A stretch of DNA of 64,000 nucleotides from Chitinophaga nivalis. Its GTDB lineage: Bacteria; Bacteroidota; Bacteroidia; Chitinophagales; Chitinophagaceae. The DNA is taken from NCBI RefSeq assembly GCF_025989125.1, contig NZ_JAPDNR010000001.1, positions 6,002,087-6,066,086 on the forward strand, given 5' to 3'. Shown here one piece after another: positions 1-8,606 of this stretch (the first letter of the stretch is position 1; each line of letters opens with the position of its first letter). A program made the position numbers and the translations under genes. The notes beneath the pieces are model-generated. The model was given only the letters and a program-made list of their open reading frames with translations. It was not told the origin of the DNA and ran no database searches.

Positions 1-275
1 CGCTGGCCTGGGTTATCAGCCGCCCGGGGGTAACTTCTACCCTGGCTGGCGCCCGCACGCCGGAACAGCTGCAGCAAAACCTGGCAGCTTTGGCGATTAC
101 CCTTACACCGGAAGAAATACAATCGCTGGAAGCGCTGAGCACACCCGTACTTAGCTTTCCGATACCTTTTCTGCGCAATGGCGTAGGTGACCTCGCCCAA
201 GCGGGTACCACCCTGAACGGTGTACCGGCTACGGTGCCGGCTATACTACCCACCAGCGAACAGGGGCCTTATTAA
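1..275 (+). CDS. Aldo/keto reductase, C-terminal part (5' truncated by window edge)
   Basis: The frame is open from base 3 and ends at a TAA at 273-275. The visible 90 residues match the end of the aldo/keto reductase TIM barrel. The segment ISRPGVTSTLAGARTPEQL is the typical late part that binds the NADP(H) phosphate, followed by the helix containing LTPEEIQSLEAL. Members reduce aldehydes, ketones or sugars with NAD(P)H in the cytoplasm. The catalytic Asp-Tyr-Lys-His residues lie upstream of the window, so the substrate cannot be judged. The next gene is convergent. Confidence 0.85.
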   Translation, partial: LAWVISRPGVTSTLAGARTPEQLQQNLAALAITLTPEEIQSLEALSTPVLSFPIPFLRNGVGDLAQAGTTLNGVPATVPAILPTSEQGPY

Positions 276-282
276 CAAAGGC

Positions 283-1413
283 CTATACCAGCTCCCGAAA
301 ACGGTAGTAACTGAGATAATACAATCCATATCCCAACAGCCCGTTTATACAGATAGAAAGCCAGAACTCGTGATACAATAACAGCCCGCTCCACAACAGG
401 TACATAAAAAACAGCAGTGGCAGATAACGGTTCATCCGTAGGCCCAGGGCATACAACCATCCCCGGAAACACAACAGGGTGCTGACGGCATACAACAGGA
501 ACAATCCGATGGCTGCCGGCGGCACCCTTCCGGCCAGACAAATCATTTCCGGTAACAACAACACGCTGTATCGTACAATGGCTTCCCCGAACAACCGGTG
601 CCGGCTATACGGAAAACTCCGGGCGAAAGCCAGGCTGGTCATCTCAAAACGATATTCCTGGTAGATCAGGTAAGCATGTGCCGTAACCGCCGTGAGGACC
701 AGCATACCCGTTACCCGCAGGTCCTGCCGGTTGTCGCTGAACATCCCATACAGGCCACTGGTGAGGCAGAAAAGGGAAAACGTTTTGGTAAGCAGCGTAC
801 CGGTTTTTACTTTATAAAAAAGATGATAGAGAAAAAGGCTGAAAAAAGGTTTGCCGGCACGCCAATGCCATGAACCCGGTAAAGTAAGTACCAGCCCACG
901 TTGCAGCCGGTTTACCTGCCACACGTATACCAGGGCGCTGCCAGAGATCAACGCGGCCAGAAATAATATGGTTATCAGCGGCAACAGATAGTAGTGAAAA
1001 ATCCAGCCAAAAATAAGCGCTGCCACCCCATACATTACCGCCGGCAAAAGAATGACCAGCTGTACACACCACCAGCTCCGGAACTGGCGGAGCCTGGGTA
1101 ACGCAGTACTGCTATAAAACAAAAATCCATGTTCTGCTACCCGCAATTGCGCACTTACATACTGCCAGCTTTTAAGGGTGTAAAGTATCCAGCCGGCAAA
1201 CAGCAGCCACATCGTAACCGGATTGCTAATAAAAGTCCGGATGACTACTACATTATAAAAGTTGGCTGCCTCACGGGTAACGTCTCCGGCCGTATTAATA
1301 AAAATGCCATAACTAACTACGACTACAAAAGCAAACAACAATAACCCGGCGTGTGCACGGTAAAAACCTGTGGCAAAAATCCGAAGCAATATGCGTGTGA
1401 GGGGCGTCTTCAT
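283..1413 (-). CDS. ABC-type exporter membrane subunit (putative)
   Basis: This 376-residue protein is almost entirely hydrophobic, with roughly ten predicted membrane spans starting near residue 15, and has no signal peptide or soluble domain. Its start codon overlaps the stop of the upstream ATP-binding gene by four bases (ATGA), so the two are translationally coupled. That coupling is the main ground for calling it the permease of a small two-gene ABC exporter in the inner membrane. The sequence does not closely recall a named permease family. The substrate is unknown. Confidence 0.6.
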   Translation of the reverse strand: MKTPLTRILLRIFATGFYRAHAGLLLFAFVVVVSYGIFINTAGDVTREAANFYNVVVIRTFISNPVTMWLLFAGWILYTLKSWQYVSAQLRVAEHGFLFYSSTALPRLRQFRSWWCVQLVILLPAVMYGVAALIFGWIFHYYLLPLITILFLAALISGSALVYVWQVNRLQRGLVLTLPGSWHWRAGKPFFSLFLYHLFYKVKTGTLLTKTFSLFCLTSGLYGMFSDNRQDLRVTGMLVLTAVTAHAYLIYQEYRFEMTSLAFARSFPYSRHRLFGEAIVRYSVLLLPEMICLAGRVPPAAIGLFLLYAVSTLLCFRGWLYALGLRMNRYLPLLFFMYLLWSGLLLYHEFWLSICINGLLGYGLYYLSYYRFRELV

Positions 1414-2045
1414 TCCGGCAGGTATTTTACAGTATGATCCGCTGTATATACCATACCGGTAAGCGGAAAATCAGGTTGTTCCAGCTGCTGATGAGACGAT
1501 AGCAGGAAACCCGTTCCCTGTGTGCTGTGCTTTGCTGTAATCCACGTATACAGCACCTCCAGCGAAGCGGCATCCAGGGTGATCAATGGTTCATCCAGCA
1601 GGATGAGGGTTGGCCGCCCCAGAAAAGCCAGTACCAGCGATAGTTTTTTCAGCATACCACTGGAATAGGTACCCAGTGGCTGGTGCAGATAAGCTGCCAT
1701 CTCCATGCTTTCCAGGTAATACCGCTCTTCGGCTGCTGTACCGCCTCTGGCTGCCCGGAACAATGCCAGCATTTCCAGGCCGGTAAGGAATTCCGGTAAT
1801 ACCGGTTCTGCTTCCGCATAACTGACCAGCTTCCGGTATGCCACCGGCATTTTTTTTATACTGATATTATCGAGATGGATATTTCCGGAGAAATCCAGCA
1901 CACCTGCTATCGCTTTCAGCAGGGTACTTTTTCCGGAGCCATTGGCGCCTTTCACCCAGTATATTCCCCGTTCCAGCGTCAGGCGGGCGATTTGCAGCGC
2001 CATATGGCGCTGGTAGGACTTTTCGAAATTTTCAATGTGCAGCAT
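1410..2045 (-). CDS. ABC transporter ATP-binding protein
   Basis: This 211-residue nucleotide-binding subunit would power the adjacent membrane protein. Visible motifs in order are Walker A GANGSGKST (residues 33-41), a degenerate signature YSSGM (127-131), Walker B LILLDEP (147-153), a D-loop-like LITLDAAS and the switch histidine in SSHQQ. The protein is short for the family, lacking the C-terminal extension seen in many ABC-2 exporters. It is the first gene of a two-gene operon and ends inside the start of the permease gene. The family assignment is firm and the substrate unknown. Confidence 0.9.
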   Translation of the reverse strand: MLHIENFEKSYQRHMALQIARLTLERGIYWVKGANGSGKSTLLKAIAGVLDFSGNIHLDNISIKKMPVAYRKLVSYAEAEPVLPEFLTGLEMLALFRAARGGTAAEERYYLESMEMAAYLHQPLGTYSSGMLKKLSLVLAFLGRPTLILLDEPLITLDAASLEVLYTWITAKHSTQGTGFLLSSHQQLEQPDFPLTGMVYTADHTVKYLPE

Positions 2046-2158
2046 ATACGTATCCCGGAAGCAGTGTTATCTTCGCACAGCCTTTACCCAATATATAAAA
2101 TTTCAGGATATAACGGGAGCAATACCACTGCTATCTGCTGCCCCTCACTCACATAAAA

Positions 2159-2182
2159 CGCCATCCTGAGAACAGGATAGCG
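2159..2182 (-). terminator. Hairpin terminator after the small crystallin-like gene
   Basis: Read on the minus strand, CGCTATCCTG pairs with CAGGATGGCG (ten pairs including one G-U) around a TTCT loop, followed by TTTTATG. It lies 20 bases past the stop of the gene ending at 2203. Confidence 0.65.
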
Positions 2183-2202
2183 CTGTTACCTATATTGATC
2201 GC

Positions 2203-2538
2203 TCAGTTGATAACGATACGGGATACCTTCCCGTCTAAGCCATTATTACGGATAAATGCCACCATCACGTACTCATCTTCATAGGACCTTTCGAAAGTAC
2301 CTATGACATACCCTTCGGGGTTAGACCGCTTTACGTTTACAATACAAAAATCGTCATTCATCGATCCGTCCGGAGAATCAAATACCTTGATCTCACATCC
2401 TGGCCTTACGTCGTATAATTTAGCAGAACGGATTTCATCATTTGCAACCGGACGGAAATTCTGGCCTGGAGTATCCTCCACAGTCTGTACAATGTTTTGA
2501 GTAGCGTTGTTTCCTTCATAGAATACGATAATGCCCAT
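2203..2538 (-). CDS. Small hypothetical protein, beta/gamma-crystallin-like
   Basis: The frame runs 22 codons further upstream, but the ATG at 2538 is preferred because MGIIVFYEGNNATQ starts a compact beta-rich domain and the extension resembles untranslated sequence. The 111-residue product has no signal peptide. The opening strand (IIVFYEGNN) and later VFDSPDGSMNDDFCIV and RSYEDEYV resemble beta/gamma-crystallin-type strands, which often bind calcium. That assignment rests on pattern resemblance only. The gene stands alone between divergent and convergent neighbours and has its own terminator. Confidence 0.55.
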   Translation of the reverse strand: MGIIVFYEGNNATQNIVQTVEDTPGQNFRPVANDEIRSAKLYDVRPGCEIKVFDSPDGSMNDDFCIVNVKRSNPEGYVIGTFERSYEDEYVMVAFIRNNGLDGKVSRIVIN

Positions 2539-2909
2539 AAGATAGTTTTTTGAGGTAAAAAAATGAGTATTACAATCTCCGAAAAAAGAGAACATGAAAG
2601 TCAACAGATAACAGCTGCCCTATTTTACAGGGTATATCTACCAACCGATATAAAGGAAAAAATAAGGTACAGCACAAATAGAGTCACCTGGAATGTATTG
2701 GTTATATTGAGATGTATGTTTGTTATGCGTGTAGTCGTGTACCGTTTGTTTACAGGGTATTAAAGATGTTGTCACCTCTTTATCTTCTTCCTGAAATTAA
2801 ACTATTTTTTACATCCTTCAAAAAAAAGCTCAGGTAACACACAAGTAGTAATTACCTGTTAATCTTTAATTATCTTTGGAGAGGTTTAAAAATAAGTGCC
2901 AACGATCCT
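2539..2909. other. Intergenic region with divergent promoters
   Basis: This AT-rich stretch separates the small crystallin-like gene (minus) from the SUKH gene (plus). The only signal recognised is the TATCTTTG box near its right end. Short frames here, such as 2563-2763, have no protein-like features. Confidence 0.5.
2871..2878 (+). promoter_or_regulatory. Candidate Bacteroidota -7 promoter box (TATCTTTG)
   Basis: TATCTTTG matches the Bacteroidota consensus TAnnTTTG exactly and lies 31 bases before the ATG of the SUKH/HEAT gene. No convincing TTG -33 element is visible at the usual spacing. Confidence 0.5.
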
Positions 2910-4274
2910 ATGCAGCAATACGACGAACAAATAAACAGGATTAAGGAAAAATTGTCAGCGGCCCGGTTAAAGGATACCCAATTAAAAGTTTTCGGAGCAG
3001 ACCATCATACTTACTACCTGGATAACCCCATCGACCCAACGCAGTTAACCTCTTTTGAAGCAGCATATCAGGTTGTTTTACCTCATGCCTATAAAGCATT
3101 TCTCTGCCAGGTGGGCAATGGCGGCAAATCGTATATGGATGCTGCGGCCGGTCCTTTTTATGGTATATACCCTTTCGGCAAACACCTGGACGACCTCACC
3201 ACAGATCCTAAAACCTATTTAAGCCGGCCGGCAAAAATATATCCTTATATGTCGGATAGTCGCTGGACAGCCCTCAACCGGGAAATAGACAGCGAACCAC
3301 CGTTATCAGACGAATTGTATGAAGCCGCAGTCGGTAATCTGTTTGCCGGCATTTTGCCGATCGGATCGCAAGGCTGTACGTATATCCATGGTCTGGTGCT
3401 GAACGGCGCCCATCAGGGCAAAGTAGTGAATATGGATACAGACCGGCAAAAGCCTGTTTTTACTTTTGAAGATAATTTTCTCGACTGGTATGAACGCTGG
3501 CTGGATGAAATTATTTCCGGAGATCTCCTCAACGAAAACGCCGGCTGGTTTGGTTATACCATAGGTGGCACCGTTCATAGCCTGCTGGAGAAATTTCATA
3601 CCCTCACCATTCCGGAGGCCAAAACAGCTTGTTTAAAAGGTATCCTCAGTAAAGCCCATATCACGGATGCCGAAGCGGCTATTATTGAAAGCAAATATCT
3701 GGCTGCCGCCGCCGGCTACCAGGAACTATGGCTGAATATCCTCGTAAAATTCCGATATGACCAGGCTGTTCCTCACCTGATAACGTATAGCCATATCAGT
3801 TTGCTTCCTGTATTCCAGTTCGTTTTCTGGTATGCCAAAGACAAAGCCAGGGACTGGCTGCCTGTCATCGAAAAACAACGGCATCAGATTACCGATGAAG
3901 AAACCTTCCGGTTTTGCACCTACCTGCTGGAAGCCATGGCTATTGATTATGGTTATCTGGTGGTGCCCTTTACCCGGCATGCACAGGAAGCGATCCGGCA
4001 AACCGCCTTTTATGCGCTGGGAGAACTAAAACGGAAGGCAGACTATATCGCTATTTTTATTACCGGTTTAGGTGATCCGTCCAATGTAGTCGTACACGCC
4101 ACCCTACAAGCCCTGCAGGGTATTAAAGATCCCCGGTTACTGTATCATTACAAAAAAATCACCAACCGGTTTCCGGATGAACAGGATTATATTCTGGCCA
4201 ATCTCGAACATCGCCTGGCAGAAAATGGCTTATCAGTTGCCGAGCTGCGGAAAATAGAGCCGGAAGGGATGTAG
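2910..4274 (+). CDS. SMI1/KNR4 (SUKH) domain protein with C-terminal HEAT-like repeats
   Basis: Residues about 25-200 form a SUKH (SMI1/KNR4) domain, recognisable from FEAAYQVVLPHAYKAFLCQVGNGG and the later GPFYGIYPFGK. Residues about 330-450 are alpha-helical repeats of HEAT type (AIRQTAFYALGELKR, VVVHATLQALQGIKDPRLL). SUKH proteins are known as immunity proteins of polymorphic toxin systems and as general protein-binding modules. There is no signal peptide, so the 454-residue product should be cytoplasmic. No toxin gene lies beside it; the RHS toxin is 49 kb away. A house-keeping binding role is equally possible. Confidence 0.75.
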   Translation: MQQYDEQINRIKEKLSAARLKDTQLKVFGADHHTYYLDNPIDPTQLTSFEAAYQVVLPHAYKAFLCQVGNGGKSYMDAAAGPFYGIYPFGKHLDDLTTDPKTYLSRPAKIYPYMSDSRWTALNREIDSEPPLSDELYEAAVGNLFAGILPIGSQGCTYIHGLVLNGAHQGKVVNMDTDRQKPVFTFEDNFLDWYERWLDEIISGDLLNENAGWFGYTIGGTVHSLLEKFHTLTIPEAKTACLKGILSKAHITDAEAAIIESKYLAAAAGYQELWLNILVKFRYDQAVPHLITYSHISLLPVFQFVFWYAKDKARDWLPVIEKQRHQITDEETFRFCTYLLEAMAIDYGYLVVPFTRHAQEAIRQTAFYALGELKRKADYIAIFITGLGDPSNVVVHATLQALQGIKDPRLLYHYKKITNRFPDEQDYILANLEHRLAENGLSVAELRKIEPEGM

Positions 4275-4365
4275 TCTTTTCCTTTTCACCACCGGAAAGT
4301 GTCCACAGGTCAAATATCTTTTTCCATGCCGCTCCTTCCGGATAGGTTTGTGGAAAATTACCGTC

Positions 4366-5580
4366 ATGTCCGCTACACCCAGACAAACGTACCTCGATTG
4401 GTTACGTATCATTGCCATTGCCGGCATATTGGTTTTTCATGCAGCGATGCCCTATGTTTCGGAATGGGAATGGCATTTAAAAAACAAGGAAACCGGGCAT
4501 GTACTATTGGAGATGAACGATTTCCTGCATCGTTTCCGGATGCCGTTACTCTTCTTTATCTCCGGCATGGTGAGTTATTACATGCTGCAACACCGGACCG
4601 GCGGTAGTTTTCTGGGCTTACGTTTCCGCCGTTTATTCATTCCCCTGCTGGTGGGTATACTGATCATTGTACCGCCACAGGTATACATGCAAAGACTGGC
4701 CGAAGGATACACCGGCAATTTTTGGGACTTCTATCCCACTCTTTTCACCACGGGTGTTTATCCCCAAGGCAACATCAGCTGGCATCACCTGTGGTTTATC
4801 AGTTATCTGCTGGTATATGATATCCTGCTGGCGCCTTTGTTTATATGGCTGATCTCTGCCGGTGGAAAACGCTGGCTGCAACGGTGCAACTTTCTCGCCC
4901 GCGGTGCATTTGTATACCTGCTGATCATCCCCAGTCTGTTGATTTATACCTTTCTCTTTCTGCACTTTTCAGCGACCAATGACCTGATTCATGATTATGC
5001 CTACTTCCCTTACTGGGGGCTCTTTGTATTGGTGGGCTTTATCTGTGTGGCCCATCCCCTGCTGGCGGAAAGCCTGGAACGTAACCGGCGGCTTTCCTTT
5101 ACCCTGGCCTTTACCAGCCTATTGTTCATCAACTATCTGCGTTGGAACAAGCTGGATCACTGGCAATCTATTCCCGGGTATCTCTACGACTGGAAAACCT
5201 ATACTTCGCTGGCCATAGGTGGTATATGTGCGTGGATGTGGGTATTCACCGCTGTTGGCTATGGCAAAAAATATCTCAACCGTACCAGTCCGGTGCTGCC
5301 CTATCTGAATGAAGCTATCTATCCTTTTTACATCCTGCACCAGACAGTTATTGTGATACTCACCTACTACCTGATAGGCGTGCCGGATGGTATGGGCATG
5401 AAGTACCTCTTTACCGTTGTCGTGACCTTCCTGCTCACCATGTGTATGTATCATCTGTATATCCGGCCATTTGCGATCACCCGTTTTTTGTTTGGTATGA
5501 AGCCACGCCTTTCACGCCGGAAGGCCAGCCCGAAACCGGCCACCATTGTTTCTACCGAAACGGCTATTCCTGCCAGATAA
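4366..5580 (+). CDS. Acyltransferase 3 family membrane protein
   Basis: Residues after the start (RQTYLDWLRIIAIAGILVFHAAMPY) carry the first transmembrane helix and active-site histidine region typical of acyltransferase 3 proteins, followed by RMPLLFFISGM and about nine more membrane spans. These inner-membrane enzymes transfer acyl groups, commonly acetyl or succinyl, to extracytoplasmic sugars such as O-antigen or periplasmic glucans. The ATG at 4366 is preferred over the one six codons upstream because the family begins close to the LDWLRI motif. The C-terminal 30 residues are basic and low in complexity. A two-component pair follows, but co-transcription is unproven. Confidence 0.85.
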   Translation: MSATPRQTYLDWLRIIAIAGILVFHAAMPYVSEWEWHLKNKETGHVLLEMNDFLHRFRMPLLFFISGMVSYYMLQHRTGGSFLGLRFRRLFIPLLVGILIIVPPQVYMQRLAEGYTGNFWDFYPTLFTTGVYPQGNISWHHLWFISYLLVYDILLAPLFIWLISAGGKRWLQRCNFLARGAFVYLLIIPSLLIYTFLFLHFSATNDLIHDYAYFPYWGLFVLVGFICVAHPLLAESLERNRRLSFTLAFTSLLFINYLRWNKLDHWQSIPGYLYDWKTYTSLAIGGICAWMWVFTAVGYGKKYLNRTSPVLPYLNEAIYPFYILHQTVIVILTYYLIGVPDGMGMKYLFTVVVTFLLTMCMYHLYIRPFAITRFLFGMKPRLSRRKASPKPATIVSTETAIPAR

Positions 5581-5602
5581 ATAGTTGTAACTTCCGTTTG
5601 CT

Positions 5603-6634
5603 ATGCTGAAATTTCTCTGGAAATATATTTTCCCCGCCTGTTATGGGTTACTGGTATACTTTACCATACGGTTGCTGGCAGATGCCAATTCCGGTATGCG
5701 TTTCTGGGAACGATGGTGGGTAATTAATGCCATAGAAATAAGTTGCAGCATCGTCATGGGCTATTTTTTTGTGTGGATGTTTCACCGGCTGTACGACTAC
5801 TTTGACCGGAAATGGCATATGGTCTTTTCTTACCGGCATATCACCAGGGAGCTGTGGTATGTATTTATCGTTAATCTGGTTGTACAGAACCTGTTCCTTA
5901 CTCCCATGGCAGCCTTAACTGACGACGGATTACAATGGTACGACCTGGTTAACATCAATATTATTCCACTTTTTTATGCCTTTATTTACTATGGCATCAA
6001 ACGCAGCAGCACCTATCTGCAGGCCTATATACAACATCAGCTGCAACTGGAAAAACTGACCAACGACCAGTTACAGACAGAGCTGAAATTTCTGAAAGCG
6101 CAATATCATCCTCATTTTTTATTCAACGCTTTAAACACCATCTATTTTCAGATGGATGAAGATATCGGCGCCGCCAAAAAAACCATGGAACAATTTGCAG
6201 AACTGCTGCGCTACCAATTGTACGACCAACAGGACACCGTGCCTGTGCGCCAGGAAATACAGTATTTACAAAATTTTATTGAGCTGCAAAAAATCAGGTC
6301 TTCCAGCAAGCTGCAGCTATCTGTAGAGATAGATGCGCAGCTGCAGGAGCAACAGATATACCCCCTGCTTTTTTTACCTTTGGTAGAAAACGCCTTTAAG
6401 TATATCGGCGGACAATACCGGCTCCATATACAGCTGCAGCAACAATCACCGGGTATTCGTTTCCGTATCACCAATTCCGTTCCCGCCAGCACCACGGCCA
6501 CACGCCCCGGTGGCATCGGACTGGAAAATCTGAAACGACGACTTGCACTGCTGTATCCCGGCCAACACCTGTTTGCCACCCATATACAGGAAGACGATTT
6601 TATTGCGGAATTAAACCTTACTTTACCGGCATGA
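5603..6634 (+). CDS. Sensor histidine kinase, LytS/YehU type
   Basis: The N-terminal 140 residues hold about four membrane spans with no recognised sensing domain, followed by a short coiled coil (residues 143-165). The kinase core has the His_kinase motif QYHPHFLFNALN with the phospho-accepting histidine at 171. It continues with a HATPase region containing LPLVENAFKY (N box) and PGGIGLENLKRRL (G box). It autophosphorylates and passes phosphate to the response regulator. Its stop overlaps that gene's start (ATGA at 6631-6634), showing tight coupling. The signal is unknown. Confidence 0.9.
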   Translation: MLKFLWKYIFPACYGLLVYFTIRLLADANSGMRFWERWWVINAIEISCSIVMGYFFVWMFHRLYDYFDRKWHMVFSYRHITRELWYVFIVNLVVQNLFLTPMAALTDDGLQWYDLVNINIIPLFYAFIYYGIKRSSTYLQAYIQHQLQLEKLTNDQLQTELKFLKAQYHPHFLFNALNTIYFQMDEDIGAAKKTMEQFAELLRYQLYDQQDTVPVRQEIQYLQNFIELQKIRSSSKLQLSVEIDAQLQEQQIYPLLFLPLVENAFKYIGGQYRLHIQLQQQSPGIRFRITNSVPASTTATRPGGIGLENLKRRLALLYPGQHLFATHIQEDDFIAELNLTLPA

Positions 6635-7341
6635 GTAATTTAACCATACGTTGTGTGATCACCGATGATGAACCCCTCGCCTCCAAAGGGTTGCTGGGGT
6701 ATGCCGCAAAGACCGGATTGCTGCAGGTAGTAGCGGTATGCGAAGATGCGGTGCAGCTGAATACCATCCTCAAACAACAGCCGGTAGACCTGTTATTCCT
6801 GGATATTGAAATGCCTTATATCACCGGTATTGATTTTTTAAAAAGCTATCCTTCGCCACCGAAGGTGATCTTTACAACCGCCTACGAAAGGTACGCCATG
6901 CAAGGCTTTGAGCTGGATGTGCTGGACTATCTTTTAAAACCGATCTCATTTGAACGGTTTTTAAAGGCAACGAATAAAGCCTATGATTATTTTGCAGCTC
7001 AACAGACACCAGATCAGGCTTATTTTTTTATCCGGTCAGATAAAAAACTGGAAAAGGTGTTGTACCGGGATATCCTGTTTGCAGCGGCCCTGGAAAACTA
7101 TGTGGCCATTTATACCGCAGACCGGAAAATCATTACCCACACCACGTTAAAGTCCGTGCAGGAGGCGCTGCCGGCACAACAATTCATTCAGCCGCACAAG
7201 TCTTATCTCGTGAACATACAACATATCAGCGCCATTGAAGGAAATATCCTGCACATGGGTACTCACCAGCTTCCTATCAGCAAATACCAGAAGGAAGCAC
7301 TATTGGAAAAGATTGTCAACAACAGATTACTGAAAAAATAA
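6631..7341 (+). CDS. LytTR family response regulator
   Basis: The 236-residue protein has a receiver domain (residues 5-125) with acidic residues TDDE near the start, the phospho-acceptor Asp58 in LFLDIEMP and the conserved lysine in LDYLLKP. It ends in a LytTR DNA-binding domain (about 135-232), seen in FIRSDKKLEKVLYRDILF and the closing FIQPHKSYLVNIQHI. It is the partner of the overlapping histidine kinase and probably controls a nearby or unlinked target promoter. A terminator hairpin follows at once. Confidence 0.93.
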   Translation: MSNLTIRCVITDDEPLASKGLLGYAAKTGLLQVVAVCEDAVQLNTILKQQPVDLLFLDIEMPYITGIDFLKSYPSPPKVIFTTAYERYAMQGFELDVLDYLLKPISFERFLKATNKAYDYFAAQQTPDQAYFFIRSDKKLEKVLYRDILFAAALENYVAIYTADRKIITHTTLKSVQEALPAQQFIQPHKSYLVNIQHISAIEGNILHMGTHQLPISKYQKEALLEKIVNNRLLKK

Positions 7342-7358
7342 GGGGCTGTTACAGCCCC
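7342..7358. terminator. Hairpin between convergent genes
   Basis: GGGGCTG and CAGCCCC form a seven-pair stem around TTA directly after the response-regulator stop. A T-rich run follows 15 bases on. It sits between convergent genes. Confidence 0.6.
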
Positions 7359-7380
7359 CCGGAAGATTATTTTTATTGTC

Positions 7381-8235
7381 TCATTGCAATACATTCATCC
7401 CTTCAATATTTTTATACGGTTCCCGTAGAAATTCGGCTACCCGTGCGTTGAACTGGTCTTTTTTAGTAGTGGCTATAAAGTGGCTGGCACTGGGTACAAT
7501 CCATAAATAAGCCTGCGGTATATGCCGGTAAATATCCACCAGGTGCGTTACCGGAATACCATCATGGTCGCCACCGATTACCAATGTGGGACATTTTATA
7601 GCTTCCAGCTGTTGCAGCGTCAGATGAGGTTCCAAAAGATCCAGGCGGATTACTTTTAACTGGTTTTTGTTGGCCGCAGTAGGCGGTAACTTCGCCAGGC
7701 TATCTGCAGTACGCTGCAAATAATCATATACAAACGGGATCAGGGCTGTAGTATCCGGCCACAGATTAGGCCCCGACACCACCAGCTTCTTTACCTTCTC
7801 CGGATGCCGCATCGCCAGTACCAGCCCGGTAATACCACCATCGCTCCAGCCGATGACAGGGCAGCTTTTAATATGCAGGCTGTCCAGCAAGGCATTCACA
7901 TCATCCGCCATCATTTCGAAAGTCAGTGAATCTGCCGGATCGGTGGTTTTACCATGCGCGCGGCTATCTACGGCAATAACGCGATAGTTTTTAGCAAAGA
8001 AAGGGATCTGCCCGGAGAATACATTGATGGAACCACCATTGATATGTAACAACAGCAAGGGTTCTCCTTTGCCATAACTTTCGTAATACAAACGGATGCC
8101 TCTGGTGGCCTGATAGCGGCCGGCAGCTTTGTTGTTGCCATAAGGCGTCTGGGCATATACACCTGTTGCCATCAGCAATAGTAACAGGAAAGCGGGTACG
8201 ATTTTAAAACCAGGGTTTTTCCTAGATTCCGGCAT
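7381..8235 (-). CDS. Secreted alpha/beta hydrolase
   Basis: The start at 8235 is chosen because MPESRKNPGFKIVPAFLLLLLMATGVYAQ makes a complete signal peptide; the 46 upstream codons look non-coding. The 284-residue product has the alpha/beta hydrolase fold, with the nucleophile elbow GWSDGG, acid in GGDHDG and histidine in SASHF. LLLLHINGGS would give the oxyanion hole. Export places it in the periplasm or outside. Members include esterases, lactonases and peroxidases; the substrate cannot be read from the sequence. Confidence 0.85.
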   Translation of the reverse strand: MPESRKNPGFKIVPAFLLLLLMATGVYAQTPYGNNKAAGRYQATRGIRLYYESYGKGEPLLLLHINGGSINVFSGQIPFFAKNYRVIAVDSRAHGKTTDPADSLTFEMMADDVNALLDSLHIKSCPVIGWSDGGITGLVLAMRHPEKVKKLVVSGPNLWPDTTALIPFVYDYLQRTADSLAKLPPTAANKNQLKVIRLDLLEPHLTLQQLEAIKCPTLVIGGDHDGIPVTHLVDIYRHIPQAYLWIVPSASHFIATTKKDQFNARVAEFLREPYKNIEGMNVLQ

Positions 8236-8606
8236 ATGATTGTTTTTTTGGGTTTCATACAGGGGTTCACTGTTCCCGCAGCCATTCACCGCTCCGTTGC
8301 CATACTCAGTTGTTACCGGATGTCGGGTTACTACCTGTACCACCGGCCGATGCACGCATTGCTGTTGCCGCAATTTAAGTTGTTTTCATGTTAAACTTCC
8401 GCAGCTGTTTTTGGGAGAGAAAATAACGATACGGAAGAGATGTCTTCACCTATTGCAGGTAATGGTCCTACGCTTGGGCAAAAGCAGCACCACAGCATCT
8501 CCCGGCAGATTGGGAAATATACCGTTCGTAGCAAACGGACTTCACACATTCAACATTTTCTATTATCTTGTCGGCTCAAAACCGCTAGGACCCAATCTCT
8601 ATTAGC

